DNA from: Elmis aenea
Taxonomy: Eukaryota; Arthropoda; Insecta; Coleoptera; Elmidae
Reading direction: 5' to 3'
Length of the DNA: 64,000 bases
NCBI GenBank assembly: GCA_947652605.1
Contig: OX393577.1
Span: 66,674,108 to 66,738,107 of the forward strand
This document shows positions 1-11,973 of the stretch, piece by piece. The notes beneath the pieces were generated by a model. It saw only the letters and a program-made list of their open reading frames with translations, was not told the DNA's origin and did no database searches. A program made the translations under genes and the position numbers. How positions within the stretch are numbered: the first letter of the stretch is position 1; every line of letters starts with the position of its first letter.

Positions 1-158
1 CATTTCGTTTAATTAAGAAAACATTTTACGTTGTTAAAGTATTTGTTTAATATGTAAATTATAAAAGTGGGCCTGTTCTGCAATGTGTGCAAGGTGTGCA
101 CCGCACACGGGCGGCCGAAGTAAGGGGGTGGCCAAAATCTATTCACTTTTCTTACTAC

Positions 159-966
159 TATACAGGGTGTCCCAATTATACACCGCCAAAAAGTAGGTGC
201 ATATTCCTGAGTGAAAATGATGACCATTTGTCAAATATTTTCTTATCCGAAAATGCTTCCTTTCACAGTTAGAGACCTCCAAAGTTGCAAGAAAAAAAAA
301 ACAAAAAATCGAATACGTCCTAGCCGTTTAAGCTAGAGCTATCAAACTTGGCCGAAATGTTTGGGGGTTTCCCATTGACTTTGTGAGATAATTAGAAAGA
401 AAACACGTAATTGGAAGTATGATTTATAGTCAGGTCAACCGCTTACCATCTTCAGAATTTTTTACTCTGGAATAAAATTAAAAATGTCATTCGTCCATAA
501 GAAAGTACGACTTAAGAGGAAATAATTCGTCCCTCTTTGTTTTTTTGCGGTAAACGTGCCGTTTTCGAGAAAATTAGCGCTAAAGATGCATCGACAAACT
601 CTGTTTATACACTTCGAATATTTTTTTTTTACTAAATTTAGTTGGCTAATGTCATGCTTGAAAAAAATTCTGAAGATGGTAAGCGGATGACCTGACTATA
701 AATCATACTTCCAATTACGTGGTTTCTTTCTAAGTATCCCACAAAGTCAATGGGAATCACCTAAACATTTCGGCCAAGTTTGATAGCTCTAGCTTAAACG
801 GCTAGGACGTATTCGATTTTTGTTTTTTTTTTCTTGCAATTTTGGAGGTCTCTAACTTTAAAAGGAAGCATTTTCGGATAACAAAATATTTGACAAATGG
901 TCATCATTTTCACTCAGGAATATGCACCTACTTTTTGGCGGTGTATAATTGGGACACCCTGTATAA
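159..966. mobile_element. Palindromic TA-flanked element, TACAGGGTG family, copy 1
   Basis: The left end reads TA|TACAGGGTGTCCCAATTA and the right end is its inverse, closing with CCCTGTA|TA. The inverted arms are each about 300 bp. They can be followed through shared blocks such as the stretch at 176-210 (inverse at 917-950) and the stretch at 425-462 (inverse at 662-705). Only about 200 bp in the middle is unpaired. No transposase reading frame is present, so this is a non-autonomous foldback or MITE-like element. A TA target duplication would fit Tc1/mariner-type mobilisation, but the TATA context makes the exact boundary ambiguous. Confidence 0.85.
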
Positions 967-2765
967 TACACTGCATTTACAAAAAAGAATTTTAAACAAA
1001 AATCCTCGAGCATTTTTTGTTCAGTCGACAATAATTTATTGAATCCTGATCATGCAGTAAACGAGTTGAACGATCAAGATAACGCAGAAGAAATCGAGAT
1101 GACCGCTGACATTACCAAAATAGGTAATGTAATCAAGAGTTATTTATTTTTTTAATCTCTGTCTCATTCCGCGAATAAAAAAAAACACACCTCGTAGGAT
1201 CATAAAATTGTCTTTCTTGAAATGTTCAAAAATAGTCGAGAAAAGCGTCTACAAAGATAACTCTAACCCAAATTATCTTGTCTTCGGCCGTATTTGGACC
1301 CAAGTACCCAAGTCGCTTACGTTAGTAACTAGAATGCATTTTTATTCATGCTACTTCAAAATTCCAATAAGTCTCAACAAATTACCCTACTGAGTGCGTG
1401 TTAGCAAGCAATACACTATCGCTTAACATATTTACAGGACAATTTATTCATGCATGAACTTTGAAACTAATTTAAAAACCTACCAACAATCATTACGTAC
1501 TGAAATTGCGAATATTATACGTTTATCTGTAAACTACGAGGAATATTTTATACAAAAATCAATTACAATTATCACAAAATAGTACTTGAATAATGAAGTT
1601 ACTTTTTTTATATAAACTTTTTTTCATGAGAATTTTGCAACAAACATTGTTACAACTAGTGCTGAAAATTGAATATTTCACACAAGTACAGAAAGCTAAT
1701 TTTCGCCTGGAACACAATCAGGATGACCACAATCAATCCCGATTCTACTATTTAACGATACACTCAGTAACAAAAAAAGAAATTACTACAAAAAATCGTA
1801 TCAACAAAATGGCGAAACCTTGTGCCACTTTCTGTAGCATTTAAAATTGTTTCATTTCGTTCTAAATATTATTTACGATCGTTTATTTTTAAGCAGCACA
1901 CGTACGTAGTTCAAAGATATTTTTACAATTTATACAAAATTGGCTGGAACTTGGTTACGTGCACAAAGTCGTTAAAAACGTGTGTATGAAGCAAACATCT
2001 TGCATGCTAACTACATTATTTTCCTTTATCTGGAACAGTTTCAAATAAATAAGCACAAATTACCCGAGAGCATTTCGCAATTCCTTAAATAATACGAGTG
2101 CATTATCCAGAAACGATTTATGCGTGAAACGAGATTTATTATTCATTCTTTAATGCAAAATAATGCAGGTATTTTTCTCGCCACTTAATTCAAAATCCGA
2201 TATTGTAGGATATATTTTTATAGCGCCATTATAAACTGGGGTTTAGCTTTCAACTTTTGTATTTAGAGTTAATAAAACATGCCTTGCGGCATTAATTAAA
2301 TCCCAGAGATAATTTGAACTCCAAAAACAGACAGGATAAACATCTGCTATTTTCAAATTTGTATAATAAATAATAAAGAGCACTGTTATTTCTAGAAATT
2401 TTGCGCGATTGTTGCTAACCTTCTAAAATAAATAAACATGTTTGTAAACAACTGCGTTTACAATTAAAATACCAAAGTATATTATTTAAAATTTTCACCC
2501 TGCAAGAAATGGACATTTACAGACAGTAAAACTCAATTTTGCGATTCAAATTATGGGAAACGAATGGGAGAATTGACGAAAAAAATATAGAAAAATGGGA
2601 TTAAGTTGAATTAAAAATATTTTATCGTTTTTCCATGAATACTGCTTCCAGAAATGCTGAATATATACAATATATATATGTAGATGCGCCACTAATAAAT
2701 GTTTGATAAGCAAGAAGGAGATATCAAAAGAAACGAAGACGCGAGTTTTTAATGCAATGCAGAAA
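967..2765. other. AT-rich stretch without recognised genes
   Basis: I see no coding pattern, splice-bounded exon or paired repeat here. The short open frames are what AT-rich DNA yields by chance. It ends where LINE-derived protein similarity begins. Confidence 0.6.
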
Positions 2766-3138
2766 CTTGGACACTAACACAAAAACAAAAACAAAGAATA
2801 CATACAGGCACAGGAAATGAGATTTCTTAGGGATGTAGACTGATTGATAAAATCAGTAACGAAAAAGATGGAGACGAATCAATTACTGGCTTGGACATCT
2901 ACTACGCATGCCAGAAAGTAGATACGCGAAAGTAGGATGGAAGATGCAGATAGAGGGAAAAAGAAATGGAGGAAGACCAAGAATAAAATGGGAAAACAAA
3001 GTGAGGCAGAGACTGGAAGAAAAATTAGTCAGCTGGAGAGATGTGCCACAATTAGCTAACGATAGGCAGGAGTGGAGAAACAATACAAAAATAGAAAAGC
3101 ATACATCGACACGGAAAGGCACAAGAGGGACCGATTAA
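2766..3138 (+). pseudogene. LINE reverse transcriptase C-terminal tail (5'-truncated, frameshifted)
   Basis: Three reading frames in order recover the typical end of an insect non-LTR retrotransposon polyprotein. First comes WTLTQKQKQ (about 2771-2797), then QAQEMRFLR (about 2808-2834), then WLGHLLRMPESR followed by the basic block GGRPRIKWENKV and a closing SWRDVPQLANDRQEWRN. This order (EMRFLR, then LGHxxRM, then GRPRxxW, then LAxDRxxWR) is the post-RT tail of RTE/R1-like LINEs in arthropods. The RT domain itself is missing, so the copy is 5'-truncated and inactive. It ends in an AAGAAGAAGATAA tail that abuts the next LINE remnant, which lies in opposite orientation. Confidence 0.85.
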
Positions 3139-3144
3139 GAAGAA

Positions 3145-4005
3145 GATAAAGAGTTTCCATTTCTTGCGGTCCATCCAATCATCTGACGTGAAACCTTTAC
3201 TTTCCATTGCTTCCTCCACCTCGTTTTTCTATGTTCTTCTAGGTCTCTCTTTCTTTCTGCGATTTGGTGGATGCTACTTTAATGTTTTACTTGTCCATCG
3301 TGTTTCATCCAATCTTTGAAGATGTCCGTATCATTTTAATCTTGTGGCTTTAATGGTCCCCATTATATCAATTTCAATCTCCTGATTTTCTCTAAATTCA
3401 GTATTTCTTACCTTATCATTCCTAGTGAGTCGACAACATCTTCTCCAATAGTTTTTTTCCATCGCCTGTATCCATAGCTTGGATCCATAAATAGCAATAT
3501 GCTTATTTTAGCGTTTCTGGTTATATTCTTATTCCAGAGTATACCTTGCAGCTGCAGTAAGGCCGCATTACATTGTGTAATTCTACGGCATATTTATTCA
3601 TCTTTGCGACCGTCACCTGATAGTTTCACACCTAACTTTTTATGACCATCAGCTGTATATTTTTTCCCGTTCCTCCAATCACCAGATGTTCAGTATTAGA
3701 TGGATTAAGTGTCAGCCTCCACCTATTGTATTCCTTATCATGTATTGTATGTATATCTTTTTCATCTTCCGACAAGATAAGTTGGTCATCGACAAAATTC
3801 AAGCTATGTATCTTTCTCGGATGGATACATCCATAGGTTTTCACTTTTTTTCCAGTTATTTCTTTCTAAATAGATTTTAAACAATGCAATTGCGATACCG
3901 CAGCTCTGCCTTAATCCTTTCGTCACTTTTGTCGTCTGCGATACTTTTTCTCCTATTTTTACTGAAGTGTTCTTGCTGAAACAATTTTGAAAATTTCGTC
4001 TCGTT
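3145..4005 (-). pseudogene. LINE reverse transcriptase fragment, RT palm to 3' end, minus strand
   Basis: Read on the minus strand from about 4005 down, the frames give VSQTTKVTKGLRQSC with LFKIYLER, the RT block that normally reads GxRQGCxLSPxLF. Then comes FVDDQLILSEDEKD (about 3790), the catalytic YADD/FADD box with the second position altered. Next is WRLTLNPSNTEHLVIGG, and finally a tail with YWRRCCRLTRNDKVRN, YGHLQRLDETRW and RRKKERPRRT. Domain order and spacing fit an RTE/R1-like LINE. Several frame changes and stops make it a dead copy. The two LINE tails meet tail to tail within the AGAAGAAGATAAAGAG stretch around 3136-3152. Confidence 0.85.
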
Positions 4006-6298
4006 TGTCTAAAGCTAAATGTAAAGATTGCTATTGACAAACTGACAAGACTTTTGAAACTGGTCCAGCAGAACACGAAATTCTCCGTTATAAAAAAGGA
4101 GTATTTAAACTTATTTTCATTAATATATGAATTACTTAAATAACTCCAGCATTTTTTCATCAAATATTTAAGTAGCCAAGCATGCATAACCTAAAATCAA
4201 TAATTATGACTACATTTCGAAGGTTAACTGGCAATTAGTTGTAAAACTAAAAGCGGGAAGGTTGAAAACGTCAGCGAAAAATAAAGTTGTGCAGCAATCA
4301 ATTTAACGTTTGCAGTTACCATGTTAAAAGTGGGCGATGCCCAAATACGCGCGCTTACAAACGGGGCCGAATTCACCCTTGCAGCTCCTAACACGATTAT
4401 GTTCCACAATCCAACTAATCTATTTAATAAATTATTTTTGATTGAATGATCAAAGACCGGGTTTAAAAATGTTATATGTAGTTTTTCAAACGGATAACAG
4501 CTATTAATTCGATAACTTTAGTAATAGCAATGAAATACGAAGTAATCCGCGCGGTAAAATTTATTTAATTGATCTCTTTGTGCGAATGTACGGCGACAGG
4601 AAGTGCAATGTAACGAAAACGTTTTGCAGCAGTTGAAAATAATGGTCAACGTTACTTAAAGGGATTGTAAAATTAATTTTTAAACGTACAATTTATTGTA
4701 AATGCCATCGTGAAACGTTTAACAGAAGTTATTTTATGGTCATTTAAACTTCTTAGTTCTACGCTATAGTTTTGGAGAGCAAATGTGGTTTTGCATTAAA
4801 GCATTTTCTTTAACTGTGTGCCCAAAAAGTATGCATATATCTTGTAACTTACAAGGGCGTATTTGTATACAATCTACTTGGTCATGAAAGAAAGCAAATA
4901 TGAAAAACATTACTTGTGATAAAAATGGATTGTTTGTAACAATTTAAACGGTTAAAATACTGGTTGGACGTCAAGGAGTCCCTAAATCATTTTCTTAAAC
5001 CAGAGTTGCATTAAAACATGTAATGAAGTTCATAATTTTGATTAAAAAAAACTTATTTTCAATGAACTTTTTGAATTGTTTTAATTGGAAACCTTTACAT
5101 CATAACGTATACGTTCAAATCCAAAATTAGATGCATGGAATCCTTTCTTGGCAAATTAAAAGTAAATCAGCGATTGATCCAGTAGTAAATAATGTTGGCT
5201 CAGGCCGATTCAGCAACAAATATAACAACCAAACCGTTGGAAAACGTAAATAAATCTACGTTAGCAAAAGTTAGCGTTACGAAACACTTGTTGTTTTTTA
5301 CTGTTCAAATATGTTTAAAATCCTGAATAGATTAGCTTCGAAACTTGAATCAAGAACTCTCGAACACACTTCGCCAAGTTTAGAAACTTCCCTAACTGAT
5401 GATATATCTAGCTGATTACTTTCCGTCTATATTCTTTGCCTAATTCATAACAAACTTCCTTTAAGTTAGCTCATTCGCTGAATTAAGTAAAATTATTTTT
5501 TATGTCTGTTTTAACTGATGCAGCTAATCGAACATAAGCTCACAACGTTAAAACTCCTAATGAGGTTTTTTGACGGTTAGATGAACCAATATGGGACAGT
5601 TATATAACTTTTAGATTGCAGGAAAAGAAAACTTATAAAAGTTGTAATCCAGTGACTCGTTCTATCGACAGTCTCCTGTCTGATTTAGTTGTTTTCAGAT
5701 ATTCTGACACATTAAAAATTGGTTTTCCGAATCTTTCTTTGGTATTAAAAAAACTGTAATTGAGCTTGCCTCGATTTTGCGATTTTTAGTTCGAGACTAT
5801 TGTAGAAATATTCTTTTATATAACTAAATATCTCTTAGGAACCAGCAAACACAATGAAACAATATGGGGGCAAGAAAAACAAAGGAAGTTGAATCTGTGC
5901 GCAAATCTACATATTTATAGGATTAACACAATATAATCAGTTTTCGGTTGACTTTGGTTAACCGAACAAGACGGCTTAATGTAGAAATTGTTTCGTTTTT
6001 AGACGTGTCATACTTAGTTAGAGATTTGAAATAATGTACAAAGCATTGGGTCTCAAACACGGGGCTTGTCGGAACGCGTTATGTAGATTACAAAGTTTTT
6101 TAAAACGAATTTACATTAATTACACAACTTTTAAAGATTTATATAGAGCGTATCTCAAAAAATAGCCAGTTTTATGTATATACTACCTGGCCCAAAAATG
6201 TTTTTAATGTGCATATTTTAATACAAAACATTTAAAAATTACATATTCAAGAAACAATAAAAAGGAGATATTTGTTACTACGGTACACAAATTTTATG
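4006..6298. other. AT-rich stretch without recognised genes
   Basis: No family similarity, exon or long repeat recognised. A slightly more GC-rich patch near 4320-4400 has an open frame on the minus strand with no recognisable domain. Confidence 0.55.
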
Positions 6299-6588
6299 CT
6301 TGTGTTTACTTAAACAATAGGGCAACATTTTTGATATTTAATAAGCACTAATATATCTTTCCTAATTTTTAAAAACAGTTAATTAATAGGTTTTATGTAT
6401 TTATTAATTGATTTTGCTTCTGAAAATCGTTATTTAAATTATACTTGTGTTTACTTAAACAATAGGGCAACATTTTTGATATTTAATAAGCACTAATATA
6501 TCTTTCCTAATTTTTAAAAACAGTGAATTAATAGGTTTTATGTATTTATTAATTGATTTTGCTTCTGAAAATCGTTATTTAAATTAAA
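6299..6588. repeat. Recent 145-bp tandem duplication
   Basis: The segment starting CTTGTGTTTACTTAAACAAT at 6299 is repeated head to tail at 6444. The period is 145 bp, and I see essentially one substitution (CAGTTAATTAA versus CAGTGAATTAA). The junction keeps the flank TTATTTAAATTA at the end of both copies. It contains no coding sequence. Near-identity implies a very recent duplication or an assembly artefact. Confidence 0.95.
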
Positions 6589-6611
6589 ATAATAAACAAA
6601 TATGTAGTACT

Positions 6612-6627
6612 CGGCACCTCCACCAAA
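6612..6627 (-). other. Motif resembling a retrotransposon primer-binding site (1 of 4)
   Basis: On the minus strand this reads TTTGGTGGAGGTGCCGAG. The TGG start, and the complement ending in CCA, are what is expected of a tRNA primer-binding site just inside a 5' LTR. The same core occurs at 32887, 37247 and 55178 in otherwise different surroundings. No LTR pair or gag/pol was recognised next to it. Confidence 0.35.
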
Positions 6628-8154
6628 TAAAACCTTATTATTGGTTACCGTAAAAATGGTAACATAATTATAATAATTATTTAGAAATTAATTAAAAAAC
6701 TTACTTATGCCACTTTATAACAATCATCTTTAATATATAATCTAAAATCTTTAGTTGTTTATTAACTTATAAATTTATTCTCATTTAGTTTCTTCTATTA
6801 TATTTATTATATTATATTATGTATCAAAATCTACTAGTATTCCTTTCCGAGAATGTCTCAATAAAAGATTCACTTAGTTTCCTTATTGTTTGAGAATTGT
6901 AGTGTTTTTCAGAAGAAACATGTAAAGTTTGTTTTTTTTATTTCACCAGTACTTAATTTGTTTTTTGAGAATGGATATTGTTATTGTTTACCCAAAAGAA
7001 CTTTTTTTTCTAAATAAAAGATGCTTAACAATAATACGGCCTATAACGATAATAAGGCCTACGCCGACACAAAATAAACGTAATTTTTCTATTCCTAACG
7101 ATTCGGTTTCGAAAAAGGGAAATCGGTTATTTAATACTACTTTGGGTGCGCTGTTTTAAAAAGAAATAACTTAAATATTAATAATTAACACATTAAATTT
7201 TATTTTACCATGATTATTTTATCTGCATAATGTATTTTGTGTTAAAATAATAAATAAAATATATAAATTCAGTATTAAAGAGTGATGTTTTATTGTTATG
7301 CAAGGATAACTTTTAAACTAAATATAAGCAGGCAAATGATTCGATAATAAGACGTAACTTTTTTTTTTGCGGTAAAGGAAAACTATCGAGAAACGTTTAA
7401 AACTAAAATCCATTAAATGTTTAATGTGGTAAGGATATTTTTCGATTATTGATTTAGTTCTTTGGTTACGTTTGCTTTTCTGAATAGGTTCTTTAACATA
7501 AGTAGTAATTGTGCATAGAATCGATCATACCAATTTTTCTCTAGACTCTAACAGAATGCTGGTTTTTAAGATTAATTACGAAAGTATTTAACTTTAAATA
7601 CCAACAGAGGAATTTATTGTTTAAGATATTAACACAATATGTTTACCACTGACAGGAATCTTGCTGTGACTTGCGTATGCATATATTCGTAAAATTAAAC
7701 ACAAACATCTGAAAATGACTATCAAAACTCGAAGAAAATAGATAACAACAACAACTTCACGAAAACAATTGCTACATTTAATTTGACTGTCAAAAGCAGA
7801 AGCGGAAAGCAACTGTATTCTTTGTCAATAAAATGAACAGTTTATAAATCATATAAAAAATAAAACGCGCTCGTCTTTTGTTAAAGATGAATACGAAAAG
7901 TGATTTTATACAACGAGAAAATAGGCATAAGTTGTGAACGTTATGGCAGAAGAAATAATTGAAAACATAAATACGACAAAAAACGAGCGTTAAGAGACGA
8001 ATTTACAACTTTTGTTTTTTGGATTGTATTGTTATTTACTCGATTAATCGAACTACACTGCCTGCAACCCTATCTTGGCACTTTTTTTTTATGTTATTTG
8101 AAAGTTTAAAATCTCAATTTGAATGATTTAAGGGCTGATAATTATAGTGCTATA
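6628..8154. other. AT-rich stretch without recognised genes
   Basis: It holds only AT-rich sequence and chance open frames. If the preceding motif is a primer-binding site, any LTR would begin here on the minus strand, but I could not define its ends. Confidence 0.5.
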
Positions 8155-8782
8155 TACAGGGTGTGTATAAATTGGCGGAAGCGCTACACGTAAAATTCTA
8201 AGTCGAAAATTTTAATATAAAAATGTTGTACCATGCTTCCTATCCTATGGCATCAGAAACCATTTAAAGAAACAAAAATTTGGCAAAATTGCATCCATTG
8301 ATTTGCGTTTGGACATTTTTTTATCAGAAATTTTTACTTAGGTATTTGTAATATTTGGTTAGAACTGAAAGCCTTCAGTTCGTAATCATAGCTGCAAATT
8401 TTTAGGTATAGTCTAACGCTAACACAAACTAGAAATAATTACCAGAAAAACAGAGATGACAGCTAATGACAATGTTGTCATGTGTATTGTTTTCATTCAA
8501 ATCAGTGATTAACATACTTTCAAAACCAATTTTTGAAAGGAAAAACACAATATCTAGGAAAAAATATTATTCGAGATTTATTTTTATTCCAAATCGCAGC
8601 TTTTTCATTAACAAATATTAAATAATAAAGCTTGTTAAACGACTGAATGTCAAAACTTTGAGGACCTCTTGCAGACACAGCAGGCATGGTACAACATTTT
8701 TGTGTCAAGATTTTCGACTTAGAATTTTACGAAGAACATCGCCACGTGTAGCGCTTCCGCCAATTTATACACACCCTGTATA
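8153..8782. mobile_element. Palindromic TA-flanked element, TACAGGGTG family, copy 2
   Basis: Ends are TA|TACAGGGTGTGTATAAATTG on the left and the inverse ending CACCCTGTA|TA on the right. Inside, both arms carry GGCGGAAGCGCTACACG and AATTCTAAGTCGAAAAT. The right arm has about 14 bp (around GGCGATGTTCTTC in inverse) that the left arm lacks. The arm sequence differs from copy 1 beyond the terminal motif, so the two share ends rather than bodies. No transposase is present. Confidence 0.85.
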
Positions 8783-10139
8783 ATGTGTTTAAGAGATTTT
8801 GAGTCATTTGCTTAAGTTTGAAAAGTTTTTGAGTTTAGATTTTCTCAAAAAATACTATGCAGTTGTCTTTTTTTTTGTAGTTTCATGCATGCTCTAAATT
8901 TGCTTTTGTCCTATCAAAAATAGTTTCCAGACTCTTTGAAAAAATATAAGCAGTTGCACCCTACCCGGATTGGTTGAGCAGATGATAAAGCTAATCGCCG
9001 AAATATACATGCCGCTTCGCGTTGTTCCATCTTATATATGGGGTGGTTTGATGTACACACAAAGTACCGAACAGAAATATTGCATTTGTTAAATGTTTTG
9101 TAGAGGAAAAGTTAGTGGTGGTTTGCTAAATCGGCGCGCTAGTGGCACCACTTTTCCATGAAACGCGTCCATCCATGCGGAAATGATGTTAATAATATAG
9201 CATCACATATCCGGCTTAACACATACATCTCTGCGCATGACTGCTCCTGTCAACCGCAAACGTGCCATTTCCATATAAATTATCAATTTCCTTTCGAAAT
9301 AAACTTTTATTGTGAAAAAGAACAGTCGACTCTAACGCGCGCACATAAAAATCTCAACTTTGTTAGGTTTTGAATGTTTCCCGAGGTTAACTGAGAGCAT
9401 GAGCGCAGTGTCTTAATGATATCGGTGCTGAAAGATCGACCGTAAAGTCTGAGTGTGATGGTTTTATAAAGTTTTTTCCGGTGTAGGTGCTCGGGTTAGT
9501 CGAAAGGTCGGACATTCTCAGCCGGAGTAGTGCACTTCGATCGCGATAATTTAAATCTGCACTAAAATATGTGAAAAGTTGCGTGTAAAGTTTGATTATA
9601 TATCACAGGGGAGTTCTATTTTCCACAAGTGTGAACATGGCGCGCGAGTTATTGACTGAATATATTGCCCATAAAGCTGTACTTTTTATTGATTGTTAAA
9701 ACTTAGCGCATTGAGATGCTATCAATTTGATACGGGGCCGTTATACTGCATATGAAAGCGGACATATGTGACTCTCATCTATGAGAAAAGGGTTATCAAA
9801 ACGATTTAATATAAATTATGGTTAGAATCAAGTCAACGCGTAAATAGAACAAATGAAAATCTAAAAACTTTTCTTATATACCTACCACACAGTAAGATGT
9901 AGCATACCGATTTTGTAAAATATTTTCAATCGTTTAACTCTAGGGGAATTTATTTTAGTTATAAACGCAGAAGAAGTTACGAACAAAATAAGTCAACTGT
10001 AACAAGTGAAAAGATTCATATATAGGGGTGCAACTACAGCGTAGGGAAAAGAAGGACAAACAAATAAACAAAAGAATACGTTCAGTAGCAAGGTTATTCA
10101 TGGCAGTAAGAAAACCATCCATAGAAGGAAGAAACATAA
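8783..10139. other. Non-coding stretch with a slightly GC-richer part
   Basis: No recognised gene. From about 8950 to 9660 the sequence is less AT-rich and more CpG-containing than its surroundings, with short inverse blocks. It could be regulatory or 5'-untranslated DNA, but I see no TATA/initiator pair or coding start I would defend. Confidence 0.35.
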
Positions 10140-10610
10140 GGAAATAAACAGAGCCAGAGATATATCATAGTGTTCAGCTCTGTTCTAACCTATGTGTGCA
10201 AATCTTAGACCATGAGAAAAATTTTAAACGCTGCAGTGGGGGTTCAGAAATGACGTTTAAGAAAATTAGGAAATACAAGTAGAGACTTTAAACAGAAATA
10301 AAAATTACAGAGAAAATCTTAAAGCAACATCTAGGCGGGACAACTAAGATGGTTTTGACATGTACATTGAATGGGAGAGAGTAGGATGTCCAGAAAGGTT
10401 AATGAAGTAACAAAATGAAGAAGTCAAAAGAGCGAACTAGTAAAAACCTGGAAAAAAATGGGATTAGAAAAGCTACTTTGAGGGTGTAGTATATGCAAAG
10501 GCAGGATGAGTCTCATGAAAAACTTAAAATGGACAATCATACCATCAACAACCTGTTGGAGAAGAGGCGCAACATCAAGAAGAAAAAAAAAAGCAGAAAG
10601 TATTTGTATG
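10140..10610 (+). pseudogene. Heavily decayed LINE 3' end
   Basis: Successive frames recover the post-RT tail of a non-LTR retrotransposon: SEMTFKKIRKYK (altered EMRFLRKVRN), then GQLRWF, HVH and MGESRMSRKV around 10335-10405, then LVKTWKKMGLEKLL and a lysine-rich end. Internal stops replace the usual glycine and arginine in GHVHRM. The order matches the other LINE tails in the window. It is older and more degraded than the copy at 2.8 kb. Confidence 0.65.
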
Positions 10611-10689
10611 GTCATCAAAGCGATGATGAAGAAAAATTACATGTTTCGTGCTGTATCGGATAAACCTTCGAGAACTCTCCTACATTTGC

Positions 10690-11153
10690 TTAAAATTCTT
10701 TCACTGTCGCGTAATTTTTGTATGCACAGGCCTTCTGTGTCGGGTTTTTAATAGAAACATTCTGATGGATGCGCCGGGTTAAAAATTAAGCGAATTGTAA
10801 TACAAATTATTTATTATCTCTGTTGTTAAGGGAGTTACAAAAAAGTTTTTTTCACAAAAGTTGTTGGAATTCATTAGCTATATAAAAAAAAATGAAACAC
10901 TTGGTATATTGAAAACAAAATTTAGATAATGTAGCTCATGAATTCCAACAATTTTTGTGAAAGAAAACTTTTGGCAACTCCCGTAATAACAGAGATAATA
11001 AATAACTTGTCTTACGATGCGCTTAATTTTTAACCCGGCGCATCCACCAGAATTTTTAATTCTGAGGGGCAGAATAACGTATATTTACGGCTTGACAATA
11101 GCAATACGTTATTGCACAACGTATAATTACGGGTTTGACAGTGAAAGGATTAA
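10690..11153. mobile_element. piggyBac-like MITE family A, full palindromic copy
   Basis: TTAA occurs at 10690-10693 and 11150-11153. Just inside are TTCTTTCACTGTCG and, inverted, TCCTTTCACTGTCA, which fit the short CC(C/T)TTT-type ends beside TTAA in piggyBac-like elements. The interior is a large inverted repeat: about 10765-10885 pairs with about 10935-11050 (shared GATGCGCCGGGTTAAAAATT and inverse, and AAGTTGTTGGAATTCAT and inverse). There is no coding capacity. A related copy begins at TTAA 51406. Confidence 0.75.
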
Positions 11154-11875
11154 AAATAATTGGGGCTGATAATTTTCATTTTAAAAATAATTGTCATTAC
11201 CAATAATTGTAAAATGAATTACTTTAATTCCAGAACTTATCAAAAATTATGTACTAAGTATTGAGTTTATGCTACCTGTTTTGTGTAAAATTTTACTGCG
11301 GTTTTTGGTTTTTTAACCCTTACATAATTATTTGACAAAAAATTTAACATCAAAAGCTCTATTCTATTAAGCAATTTTTAAGTTTATTTTAATTAATAAG
11401 TTACTCAGGTTTTTGATAAAACGGACATAGCAAGAAGACTTAAGAGGAAAAGACCCTTTGAATTGGGGTAATGTGACATAATTAGTGTTAAAAAAAAAAG
11501 TCAGTGCTTGTGTGAGTGCACAAGAATAGACTACTACACTAGTAAAAGAACTAAGTTATTAATAAGTAGAGAAATTTTACGTATCCAACATTTTTGATGG
11601 TTTATAACACACCTGAAACACGATAATAGAATTAAAGAATATATAAATAGTTTTATTAAGTTTCCATATCATTTACCACTCAATTATTAGAGAAGAATTT
11701 AGAAGTTTCGTCATTCTCCTTAAAATAGAAGGTTTTAAAAATTGCGTTTCAAAAATGCTTTTTATGTTTAGCACATTTTCCTTTACCATTAAATATTTTC
11801 GACACGTATTGTAGAATAACCATAGGTTAGGTTGATTTTAAGAAAGTTTTGTTATAAAATTTACATTGGAATTAC
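11154..11875. other. Probable intron downstream of the Ig exon
   Basis: AT-rich, with no recognised exon. If the exon at 11876-11973 is spliced as described, this is the start of its downstream intron on the minus strand. No second half of that Ig domain was found at lower coordinates. Confidence 0.5.
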
Positions 11876-11973
11876 CTCGGGTTGACTCTCTCCGTGAACA
11901 ATGCATACGAGCTGAGCCTCGTATCCTTCCCCCGAATGTACTATTGGCCTCTCCACCGAGATTTCGGGCGGAT
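11876..11973 (-). CDS. Internal exon of an Ig-superfamily cell-adhesion protein (lachesin/klingon/CG7166-like), third Ig domain
   Basis: On the minus strand a 98-bp segment lies between TTTTCAG| and |GTAATT. Two leading bases complete a codon (aspartate if the upstream exon ends in G), followed by 32 open codons. They read PPEISVERPIVHSGEGYEAQ, then LVCIVHGESQPE. This is the start of an Ig domain: a PPEI linker from the previous domain, the B strand with its disulphide cysteine in LVC, and the C-strand approach before the tryptophan. From memory, insect neuronal IgSF proteins of the lachesin/klingon/CG7166 group share the SGEGY...LVCIVHG pattern, with continuation into WYxD in the next exon. 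Such proteins are secreted or membrane-anchored and act in neural cell adhesion. GC content is clearly higher than in the flanks. The exon starts in phase 1 and ends in phase 0. Neighbouring exons were not found, so the introns are probably long. Confidence 0.85.

Noticed and set aside
9650..9700. ATGGCGCGCGAG start near 9638 as a host gene start
   Set aside because: The frame closes after about 20 codons, with no donor site I would trust.
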